NCBI GenBank assembly: GCA_027030285.1
Contig: JALVFC010000041.1
Span: forward strand, 1-5,455
Reading direction: 5' to 3'
Length of the DNA: 5,455 nt
Source: Thiotrichaceae bacterium
GTDB taxonomy: Bacteria; Pseudomonadota; Gammaproteobacteria; Thiotrichales; Thiotrichaceae
Of this stretch, positions 1-5,247 are shown in pieces. The notes under the pieces were generated by a model. The model ran no database searches and was not told the origin of the DNA. It worked only from the letters and a program-made list of their open reading frames with translations. A program made the translations under genes and the position numbers. Position 1 is the first letter of the stretch; each line of letters opens with the position of its first letter.

Positions 1-567
1 TCAGGTGGCAAGCTGATTATTGCGCCACCGGAAAATTCCAGTCTGCAAAAAGCGGAAGAGAATATTATTGTCGGTAATACGGTGCTCTATGGTGCCATTT
101 CCGGTGAATGTTATTTCCGTGGTGTGGCAGGAGAGAGATTTGCAGTGCGTAACTCGGGTGCTACTGCGGTGATCGAAGGTGTCGGCGATCATGGTTGTGA
201 ATATATGACAGGTGGTATTGTTGTCTGCCTGGGTGAAACGGGCAGGAATTTTGCTGCGGGAATGTCTGGTGGTATTGCCTATGTGTATGATGCCAACAAT
301 GAATTTAGCCGACGCTGTAATACTGAGATGGTTGAGCTTGAGGCAATTAAAGCTGATCCTGCACAGGTTGATGTGAGTGATTTAACACAGGCGGATGAAA
401 CTCGGCTGAAAGGGTTGATCGAAGCACATCTGGAACACACCGGATCAGCTGTAGCTCAATCCATGCTGGAAAACTGGCATGATACATTATCGAAATTTAT
501 CAAAGTAATGCCAGTGGATTACAGAAATGCACTTGAACAAATGAAACAACAAAAAGCAGCTGCCTAA
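1..567 (+). CDS. gltB: Glutamate synthase [NADPH] large (alpha) subunit, C-terminal end, partial
   Basis: This is the last 188 codons of gltB. The reading frame is open from the first base and its start lies off the left edge. GltB releases ammonia from glutamine and adds it to 2-oxoglutarate on an FMN/3Fe-4S centre, giving glutamate in the cytoplasm. Only the C-terminal GXGXG beta-helix domain is present. It shows the glycine-rich repeat pattern of that domain, including GECYFRGVAGERFAVRNSG (about residues 37-55), GVGDHGCEYMTGG (60-72) and GRNFAAGMSGG. The glutaminase and FMN domains are not in the window. A helical tail rich in Lys, Gln and Ala follows and ends at TAA 565-567. gltD begins 14 nt downstream, so the two are almost certainly cotranscribed. 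The family call rests on the conserved glycine motifs and on the adjacent gltD. Confidence 0.96.
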   Translation, partial: SGGKLIIAPPENSSLQKAEENIIVGNTVLYGAISGECYFRGVAGERFAVRNSGATAVIEGVGDHGCEYMTGGIVVCLGETGRNFAAGMSGGIAYVYDANNEFSRRCNTEMVELEAIKADPAQVDVSDLTQADETRLKGLIEAHLEHTGSAVAQSMLENWHDTLSKFIKVMPVDYRNALEQMKQQKAAA

Positions 568-581
568 GGAATAATAACGGA

Positions 582-2033
582 ATGGGAAAAGTAACCGGAT
601 TTAAAGAATTTAAGCGTGTTGATCGTAGTTACAAAAGTGTAGAGGAGCGACTCAGGCACTTTAAAGAATTTGTTATCCCACTGGAAGAGGAAGAGCTCTC
701 CCGTCAGGGTGCGCGCTGCATGGATTGTGGTATTCCATTTTGTCATAATGGATGCCCAGTGAATAACCTGATCCCTGACTGGAATGATCTGGTTTATCAT
801 GATGATTACAAGGAAGCACTGAAGACTTTGCATCTGACCAACAACTTCCCTGAAATCACTGGTAGAATCTGTCCAGCTCCCTGTCAGGAATCCTGCACCC
901 TGAATCTGGTTGACGAGCCAGTTACTATCAAAAGTATCGAATGTGCCATTATCGATAAAGGCTTTGAAGAAGGCTGGGTAAAGCCCGTAATTGCCAAGGA
1001 AAAAACGGGAAAGAAAGTGGCGGTGGTTGGCTCTGGTCCTGCTGGCATGGCTGCGGCACAACAATTGGTTCGTGTTGGGCATGATGTGGTGTTATTTGAA
1101 AAAGAACCCAAAGCAGGTGGACTGACCAGGTTTGGTATTCCGGATTTTAAACTGGAAAAAACTGTCGTTGAGCGCCGAGTACAGCAAATGATTGCCGAAG
1201 GCGTTGATCTGCGTACCAATACACATATAGGTAAAGATGTTCCTGCCAGACAGCTGCTGAATGACTATGACGCAGTAATCTTAACAGGAGGTTCAGAACA
1301 ACCTCGTGATTTACCTGTTCCCGGGCGTGAGTTACAGGGAATACACTTTGCCATGGACTTTTTGAAAGCGAATACCAAGTGGGTGCAGGGCATTCATGGT
1401 GAAGAAAACGTCATCTCAGCAAAAGACAAGCATGTGATTGTTATTGGTGGTGGTGATACAGGTTCTGACTGTATTGGCACATCAACACGTCACGGCGCGA
1501 AATCAGTGACGCAACTCGAGATTTTGCCAAAACCACCCGCGCAGGAAGACAAACCCATGGTGTGGCCAGAATGGCCCAATAAGTTACGCACATCAACTTC
1601 GCAGGAAGAGGGATGCGAGCGTATGTTCTCGGTGGCGACCAAAGAGTTTATTGGAGATGATAATGGGCATGTGAAAGCCGTCCGTTGCACAAAAGTAGAG
1701 TGGCAACAGGATGATAATGGCAAATGGCAGATGTCTGAGGTGGCAGGTTCAGAATTTGAGTTGCCAGCTGATCTGGTGACACTGGCAATGGGTTTTGTTC
1801 ACCCCGTACAGGAAGGCATGCTTGAAGAGCTGGGTGTTGAATTTGACGCAATGGGTAATGTCAAAGGTGACACTGAGGGAGAGAAAGCCTATTACACCTC
1901 AGTTGATAAAGTTTTCTCAGCAGGAGATATGAGGCGAGGTCAGTCATTAGTGGTATGGGCGATTCGTGAAGGTCGTCAATGTGCTCATTATGTAGATGAA
2001 TATTTAATGGGTAGTAGCAGTTTACCTCTATGA
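582..2033 (+). CDS. gltD: Glutamate synthase [NADPH] small (beta) subunit
   Basis: A complete 483-residue protein, of normal length for the family. GltD oxidises NADPH through FAD and passes electrons through 4Fe-4S clusters to GltB, which uses them to reduce 2-iminoglutarate to glutamate. Visible domains: an N-terminal Fe-S domain with C46-x2-C49-x4-C54-x3-C58 and a second set at C97, C101 and C105; a FAD-binding GxGxxG at 150-155 (GSGPAG); an NADPH-binding GGGDTG at 289-294; and the C-terminal FAD-contacting SAGDMRRGQSLVVWAIREG at 447-465. All expected motifs are intact. The ATG at 582 is supported by TAAGGA at 565-570, 11 nt upstream and overlapping the gltB stop codon, which fits coupled translation. 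No U-tailed terminator was seen directly after the stop; only an AT-rich inverted repeat lies there. The protein belongs to the same flavoprotein superfamily as dihydropyrimidine dehydrogenase, but position after gltB settles the assignment. Confidence 0.98.
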   Translation: MGKVTGFKEFKRVDRSYKSVEERLRHFKEFVIPLEEEELSRQGARCMDCGIPFCHNGCPVNNLIPDWNDLVYHDDYKEALKTLHLTNNFPEITGRICPAPCQESCTLNLVDEPVTIKSIECAIIDKGFEEGWVKPVIAKEKTGKKVAVVGSGPAGMAAAQQLVRVGHDVVLFEKEPKAGGLTRFGIPDFKLEKTVVERRVQQMIAEGVDLRTNTHIGKDVPARQLLNDYDAVILTGGSEQPRDLPVPGRELQGIHFAMDFLKANTKWVQGIHGEENVISAKDKHVIVIGGGDTGSDCIGTSTRHGAKSVTQLEILPKPPAQEDKPMVWPEWPNKLRTSTSQEEGCERMFSVATKEFIGDDNGHVKAVRCTKVEWQQDDNGKWQMSEVAGSEFELPADLVTLAMGFVHPVQEGMLEELGVEFDAMGNVKGDTEGEKAYYTSVDKVFSAGDMRRGQSLVVWAIREGRQCAHYVDEYLMGSSSLPL

Positions 2034-2067
2034 CAATCAGCTTAATCAGAAGCTTGAAATCCTTGAT

Positions 2068-2131
2068 ATTTTGTTAGCAAATGTCAACAAATAAATCCGT
2101 GATGGAACTAAATATCATTGCCTAACAAAAT
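2068..2131. repeat. AT-rich imperfect inverted repeat between gltD and the convergent small gene
   Basis: The left arm (2068-2083, beginning ATTTTGTTAG) and the right arm (2116-2131, ending CTAACAAAAT) pair at 14 of 16 positions, including ten consecutive pairs at the outer end. The loop is 32 nt. The right arm overlaps the last codons and stop of the minus-strand frameshifted gene. It may act as a weak two-way transcript end or protect 3' ends, but there is no U run directly after either arm, so a standard terminator call is not justified. Confidence 0.5.
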
Positions 2132-2320
2132 GAGGCAGTGCGACTAACATAGCACCTGCAATGACTAATATGGTTACGTTAGTGATGAAATACGGACAAT
2201 AAATAAGGCTATAGCCGTAGCAAAGGGTATAGCTGATTTTTGATTTTTCCCATACATAAAAAATCCAAGGCCTATTCCACCGAAAATCACTCCCCAAATT
2301 AACTGTAATTCACTTCCCAT
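2115..2320 (-). pseudogene. Small two-helix membrane protein, split by a one-base frameshift
   Basis: The minus strand encodes MGSELQLIWGVIFGGIGLGF from the ATG at 2320-2318. The frame continues through FMYGKNQKSAIPFATAIALFI and then runs out at TAA after a non-hydrophobic stretch. The neighbouring frame, entered near 2198-2200, reads CPYFITNVTILVIAGAM and LVALPHFVRQ to TGA at 2117-2115. Adding one base near 2198-2200 joins them into a coherent 68-residue protein with two hydrophobic helices (about 7-23 and 30-63, the second perhaps broken at PYF) and a basic YGKNQK turn between. By memory, the joined protein resembles a short conserved inner-membrane family of gammaproteobacteria, sometimes labelled amino acid transport protein, with no proven function. 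The start is set by a GGAGG at 2331-2335. An upstream ATG at 2458 in the same frame would add 46 residues of unlikely sequence. The break may be a real mutation or a single-base sequencing or assembly error. Confidence 0.68.
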
Positions 2321-2330
2321 TTTAGTATTA

Positions 2331-2335
2331 CCTCC
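2331..2335 (-). promoter_or_regulatory. Shine-Dalgarno GGAGG for the small membrane protein
   Basis: On the minus strand GGAGG lies 10 nt before the ATG at 2320. It is a perfect match to the ribosome-binding core and marks the internal ATG, not the one at 2458, as the true start. Its survival suggests that the frameshift downstream is recent or artefactual. Confidence 0.6.
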
Positions 2336-2392
2336 GTATTTGTCTAAATACTTTCCACGATCAAGAAAGTTTGATTGGTTAATAGTAGCCTG

Positions 2393-2412
2393 ATAACCCT
2401 GTACAGGGTTAT
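2393..2412. repeat. Perfect 20-bp palindrome
   Basis: ATAACCCTGT followed directly by ACAGGGTTAT is self-complementary over 20 bp with no spacer. It lies 73 nt upstream of the start of the small minus-strand gene and about 400 nt upstream of the receptor. A gapless palindrome suits a dimeric repressor site better than an RNA hairpin, which needs a loop, but RNA pairing with a GTAC tetraloop remains possible. No T run follows on either strand, so it is not called a terminator. The cognate protein is unknown. Confidence 0.6.
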
Positions 2413-2458
2413 TCAAGAGACAGGTGGTAATACACAGCTTGTTTAAGGGGTAGCGCAT

Positions 2459-2474
2459 CAGCTTTTGATAGCTG
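2459..2474. repeat. Short inverted repeat next to the REP-like element
   Basis: CAGCT (2459-2463) and AGCTG (2470-2474) flank a 6-nt loop and abut the larger stem that starts at 2473. It is short enough to arise by chance. It is listed because the two stems are directly adjacent and could be one bipartite repeat unit. Confidence 0.3.
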
Positions 2475-2502
2475 TAGGGTCGAATTGATTATCGACCCTA
2501 CA
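2473..2502. repeat. REP-like inverted repeat with perfect 11-bp arms
   Basis: TGTAGGGTCGA (2473-2483) pairs exactly with TCGACCCTACA (2492-2502) across an 8-nt loop. The GTAGGGT...ACCCTAC form is like dispersed intergenic palindromes I recall from several gammaproteobacterial genomes (REP or small MITE type), though copy number cannot be checked from one copy. It stands between the divergent small gene and the receptor. There is no U tail and no obvious flanking target duplication. It could also simply be a transcript-stabilising hairpin. Confidence 0.55.
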
Positions 2503-2674
2503 AATGACCCAGAACATAAGACTACACAGGATAAGTAGCTTTAGCCCCTCCATGGTTTATTTGCACATCATAGCGGTTAACTGAGGATTCGAGGTTTAAT
2601 AGTATTGAATAGCCCAGCTAATGTGGATGACTGCACATATCATGGGAAATACAACCTATATCAACTTTTCAAGT
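2503..2674. other. Intergenic stretch with no supported feature
   Basis: This is the middle of the long spacer before the receptor gene. Only very short frames occur, such as 26 codons from 2504 and 19 codons from about 2620. None has a ribosome site or protein-like composition. No tRNA fold, riboswitch core or clear promoter was recognised. TGCACAT occurs twice (2562-2568 and 2632-2638), probably by chance. Confidence 0.5.
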
Positions 2675-2696
2675 CCTTGATTATCATAAATCAAGG
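2675..2696. promoter_or_regulatory. Inverted repeat, possible Fur-type operator upstream of the receptor
   Basis: CCTTGATT and AATCAAGG form 8-bp arms around ATCATA. The core GATTATCATAA matches the second part of the classical Fur box (GATAATCATTA) at 9 of 11 positions, but the first third of the 19-bp box matches poorly (about 11 of 19 overall). Iron-chelate receptors are commonly Fur-repressed, which makes the reading attractive. It is about 120 nt upstream of the start codon. The same palindrome could instead bind another dimeric regulator or form an RNA hairpin. Confidence 0.35.
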
Positions 2697-2733
2697 CTTA
2701 GAAAAAACACTCATGATTTATTAGGAGCTGGTT

Positions 2734-2810
2734 TGGAAACGGACTAATGCAGGCTTTTCCAGGAAGTATGTCAGATCTTTTCCTGTTTATCTTACAAGTT
2801 GTTATGTAAG
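2734..2810 (+). promoter_or_regulatory. Structured leader of the receptor gene with overlapping hairpins
   Basis: Three stems can be drawn in the 5' leader. Stem A pairs TGGAAA (2734-2739) with TTTCCA (2756-2761). Stem B pairs CAGGAA (2760-2765) with TTCCTG (2780-2785) and is followed by TTTATCTT. Stem C pairs CTTACA (2791-2796) with TGTAAG (2805-2810), and its right arm includes the first bases of the ribosome-binding site. A and B share bases 2760-2761, so they compete at their edges. This is compatible with a leader that controls expression, but no known riboswitch core was recognised. The cobalamin-box consensus in particular is absent. Short AT-rich stems can arise by chance. Confidence 0.35.
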
Positions 2811-2813
2811 GAG
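2807..2813 (+). promoter_or_regulatory. Shine-Dalgarno TAAGGAG of the receptor gene
   Basis: TAAGGAG lies 4 nt before the ATG at 2818 and 7 nt before an in-frame GTG at 2821. The usual spacing of 5-9 nt slightly favours the GTG, which would drop one residue only. The left half of the site is inside the right arm of a small hairpin. Confidence 0.6.
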
Positions 2814-2817
2814 TGTA

Positions 2818-4755
2818 ATGGTGAAAACAAAGCTACTCGCAGTCATTGTTGCGGGGCTACCATCCCCCGCATGGGCTCAAAATACAGCGCAGATGACATC
2901 CCCGATTACTGTGCTTGATGATGTGATTGTAACGGCAACACGTACTGAAATAAGTAGCCAGGATGCTCCGGGTAGCGTCACCTACATTAGTCGTAAAGAT
3001 ATTGAAAAGAAGGGTGGTGAAAATCTGCTGGATATCTTGCGAGGCACCCAAGGGGTGTCTTTACGAGGAATTGGTAGCGGCGGGCGGAAGGCGATTAGTT
3101 TGCGAGGTATGGGGAGCAAACACACCTTGATACTGGTTGATGGCAAGCGTATCCCCGCCAGTAATGATGTTATCGGCCCTAATACGGACTATCAATATGA
3201 CTGGGTTTCACTATCGAATATTGATCATATTGAGGTTGTGCGTGGTCCGATGTCTGTTTTATATGGTTCTGATGCACTGGGTGGCGTTATCAATATCATT
3301 ACCCGTAAACCAGACAAGTCACTATCTGGCGATGTAACAATGACAGGAAGAATTGCTGATAATTCTGGTAGTGATGGTCATGATCTGGACTTTAACCTAA
3401 GCGGCAGTGCCAACAGCAAGCTGACTTATCAGGTGGGTGCGCGACAATCAAGGCGAGCAGCAGTGGATAGCAAGCTAAAGCCCGGGCAATCAGCGATTGA
3501 GGGCAGGGATAAACAGCAATTCTCTTTGAGCCTGGGCTGGCAAGCTTCAGAAAAGCATGCTTTTACACTTGATTTTACCGATGGCAAAGAAGACCGCTGG
3601 TTTGATACGGTAAAAGGAAGATCACCAGCAATAACATTTTATCAAAGTAGTTATGATATTGACCGCCAGCAGGTTTCGCTGGGCTGGAAAGGAAAGTTTG
3701 GTGAGACAGAAGCTGCTTTGCGTGCCTATCAAAGTGAGATAGATGTGGTGAATTATGCTACGAATGGTGTACGTCCAACCAGTCCGCAGAAGCTTCAGGA
3801 TAAGGTTTTAGAAGGTAATTTGAATTTCCCGGTAAGGGATCATCATTTTTTTACTGTTGGGCTTGAACACCGGGTCGAAGATCTGCAACACCCAAAACTA
3901 CCCAGTGGCAGTAATGATTTTTCACGCAACGCATTTTATTTTCAGGATGAATTTGAGCTTTCGGATAATACTTTGCTGACTTTGGGCGCACGAGTGGATG
4001 ACCATGAAGCTTTTGGCAGCGAAACCAGCCCACGTGCTTCTATAGTCTGGCATGCATCAGATAAACTAACCTTCAAGGGGAGCTATGGGTATGGTTTCCG
4101 TGCGCCTACAATTAAACAGGTAACACAGGGGTATTCATTTCCCATCTCTGTTTTTCTGATTACCAGTAACCCCGATTTAAAGCCTGAGATAAATAATGCT
4201 TATGAGGTGGGTGTTAATTATAGTTCGAGGAAGTACAAAATTAATGCGGTCGCCTTTGATAATAAGGTTAAAAATCTCATCGATACGCGTTTCGATCAAT
4301 CATTGCCTGGTGGAATTCAACAATGGACATTTGATAATATAGAGAAAGCTCACTTAAAGGGTGTAGAATTTTCCACAGAAATCCTCGCCAGCCGAAACCT
4401 AACTTTAAATGCCAACTACCAATATCTGGATGCAAAAGATGGTAATGGGCAGGCGCTTGAACGTCGTCCCAGACACACATTGTCAGCAGGGCTTACATGG
4501 GAGAAGCGGGGGTGGGAGTTTAATCTGAACGCAGAATCACTGCTAGATCAATTAATTGCACAAAGAAGAACTATCAAAAAGGTACCTAACTATACCCTCT
4601 GGAACCTGGGGGTTCGCAAGTCAGTTAGTAAACATATTGATATTTCAGCAGGGATTGAAAATCTTACAGATGTTCGCCTGGAAGATAAATCACCTGTTTT
4701 CAGACATGAAGAATATCCCCGCACATTGCGACTGCAAGTTAAGGTAGGGTTTTAG
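2818..4755 (+). CDS. TonB-dependent outer-membrane receptor, CirA/FepA-like (probable iron-chelate uptake)
   Basis: A complete 645-residue outer-membrane receptor that would bind a chelate outside the cell and import it using energy from TonB-ExbB-ExbD. In order: a signal peptide (1-20, hydrophobic LLAVIVAGL, likely cleavage after AWA); a TonB box DDVIVTATR (34-42); a plug domain (about 46-163) with SLRGMGSKHTLILVDGKRI and VEVVRGPMS-type motifs, here IEVVRGPMSVLYGSDALGG, ending in INIITRKP; then a beta-barrel to the end. The barrel carries the family landmarks GFRAPTIKQ (427-433 region), NPDLKPE (451-457) and ENLTD (614-618). The last residue is Phe, as expected for barrel insertion by BAM. 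Plug and length suit catecholate-siderophore or colicin I receptor types, but substrate cannot be read from sequence. A BtuB-like cobalamin role is less likely because no cobalamin riboswitch is seen. No tonB, exbBD or ABC transporter lies alongside. Confidence 0.93.
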   Translation: MVKTKLLAVIVAGLPSPAWAQNTAQMTSPITVLDDVIVTATRTEISSQDAPGSVTYISRKDIEKKGGENLLDILRGTQGVSLRGIGSGGRKAISLRGMGSKHTLILVDGKRIPASNDVIGPNTDYQYDWVSLSNIDHIEVVRGPMSVLYGSDALGGVINIITRKPDKSLSGDVTMTGRIADNSGSDGHDLDFNLSGSANSKLTYQVGARQSRRAAVDSKLKPGQSAIEGRDKQQFSLSLGWQASEKHAFTLDFTDGKEDRWFDTVKGRSPAITFYQSSYDIDRQQVSLGWKGKFGETEAALRAYQSEIDVVNYATNGVRPTSPQKLQDKVLEGNLNFPVRDHHFFTVGLEHRVEDLQHPKLPSGSNDFSRNAFYFQDEFELSDNTLLTLGARVDDHEAFGSETSPRASIVWHASDKLTFKGSYGYGFRAPTIKQVTQGYSFPISVFLITSNPDLKPEINNAYEVGVNYSSRKYKINAVAFDNKVKNLIDTRFDQSLPGGIQQWTFDNIEKAHLKGVEFSTEILASRNLTLNANYQYLDAKDGNGQALERRPRHTLSAGLTWEKRGWEFNLNAESLLDQLIAQRRTIKKVPNYTLWNLGVRKSVSKHIDISAGIENLTDVRLEDKSPVFRHEEYPRTLRLQVKVGF

Positions 4756-4773
4756 CCAGAAACTGTCAAATAA

Positions 4774-4798
4774 AAAGGCGGGGATTCACCCCGCCTTT
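4774..4798. terminator. Strong intrinsic terminator between convergent genes
   Basis: AAAGGCGGGG (4774-4783) pairs perfectly with CCCCGCCTTT (4789-4798) across a 5-nt ATTCA loop. On the minus strand the stem runs into TTTTTATTT, a good U tail, 28 nt past the cytochrome stop codon. On the plus strand the stem ends in CCTTT and then GG, a weak tail, 18 nt past the receptor stop. It therefore suits the cytochrome gene best and probably serves both. Confidence 0.9.
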
Positions 4799-4826
4799 GG
4801 ATCACATGTATTCTATCCGTAGTGTA

Positions 4827-5150
4827 TTACAGACCAGACAGGTAATCAGCAAGTGCTGTTATTTCGTCATCTGTTACGGATACCAGAACAGCTTTCATCG
4901 CTGCTGACTGACCGTTGCTGCGTGCGCCACTTTTGATATCTTTGATTTGCTGCTCAATATATTCTTTGCTCTGCCCGGCAATTTTTGGATACAGAGGGGC
5001 AACAGGTGTTTTCGCGTCTGCACCGTGGCATCCGGCACAGCCTTTTGTGTTATATAGCTCTTTGCCATCTGCAGCAAATGCAGATGATGCCATCAATAAA
5101 GATAAGCATGCTGTTAATAACAGGGTTGACTTCATAGGTTTTTTTATCAT
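4827..5150 (-). CDS. Small periplasmic cytochrome c (class I, c4/c553-like)
   Basis: A complete 107-residue precursor of a single-haem periplasmic electron carrier. Residues 1-26 are a signal peptide (basic MIKKPMK, hydrophobic STLLLTACLSLLMASS, cleavage after AFA), leaving about 81 residues. The haem site is C38-A-G-C41-H42. The likely axial Met is M85 in SAAMKAV, followed by the usual C-terminal helix DDEITALADYLSGL. The YPKIAGQSKEYIEQQIKDIKSGARS stretch is typical of the c4/c553 group of soluble cytochromes. ATG 5150 is chosen over the ATG at 5162 because GGAG (5160-5157) sits 6 nt before it and overlaps the upstream ATG. The partner enzyme is not in the window, so it could donate to a terminal oxidase or another reductase. 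The gene converges on the receptor across a shared terminator and appears to be its own unit. Confidence 0.93.
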   Translation of the reverse strand: MIKKPMKSTLLLTACLSLLMASSAFAADGKELYNTKGCAGCHGADAKTPVAPLYPKIAGQSKEYIEQQIKDIKSGARSNGQSAAMKAVLVSVTDDEITALADYLSGL

Positions 5151-5156
5151 TTGGTA

Positions 5157-5160
5157 CTCC
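5157..5160 (-). promoter_or_regulatory. Shine-Dalgarno GGAG that fixes the cytochrome start
   Basis: On the minus strand GGAG followed by TACCAA precedes ATG 5150 with a 6-nt gap. The alternative ATG at 5162 overlaps this site and has no comparable ribosome site of its own. Confidence 0.65.
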
Positions 5161-5180
5161 ATTGAGTAGTAAAAGGGACT

Positions 5181-5209
5181 CTATTAGCATATCCCTAAGT
5201 TAAAGTTAA
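5181..5209 (-). promoter_or_regulatory. Possible sigma70-type promoter of the cytochrome gene
   Basis: On the minus strand TTAACT (5209-5204, 4 of 6 to the -35 consensus) is separated by 17 nt from TAATAG (5186-5181), which is preceded by TGC, as in an extended -10. The predicted start of transcription is near 5174, giving a leader of about 24 nt. The -10 itself matches at only 3 of 6 positions, so this is a candidate based mainly on position and spacing. Confidence 0.3.
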
Positions 5210-5220
5210 TAAAGTGCCCT

Positions 5221-5247
5221 AAAGAAACCTCTGATAAAGTCTGAGGT
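5221..5247 (-). terminator. Terminator-like hairpin upstream of the cytochrome gene
   Basis: On the minus strand ACCTCAGA (5247-5240) and TCTGAGGT-type arm (5234-5227) pair at 7 of 8 positions around a 5-nt loop, followed by TTTCTTT, a U-rich tail. It would end a minus-strand transcript entering from the right of the window. Alternatively it could act as an attenuator in a long cytochrome leader. The stem is modest and has one mismatch, so this is a moderate call. Confidence 0.45.

Noticed and set aside
564..1219. Long minus-strand frames opposite gltD
   Set aside because: They are shadows of a fully conserved gltD frame and show no ribosome site or family motif.
2195..2203. Programmed -1 frameshift in the small membrane protein gene
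   Set aside because: The bases at the junction do not form an X XXY YYZ slippery heptamer in the needed frame, and no pseudoknot is evident. Mutation or sequence error is simpler.
2174..2458. Longer minus-strand protein starting at ATG 2458
   Set aside because: The extra 46 residues are not protein-like for this family and cross the 20-bp palindrome. The internal ATG at 2320 has the GGAGG site and begins the hydrophobic protein.
2504..2584. 26-codon plus-strand frame in the spacer
   Set aside because: No ribosome site, no protein-like composition and no neighbouring support.
2640..2817. Cobalamin riboswitch in front of the receptor
   Set aside because: The conserved B12-box and core segments could not be found in the leader, and the receptor motifs fit iron-chelate types at least as well.
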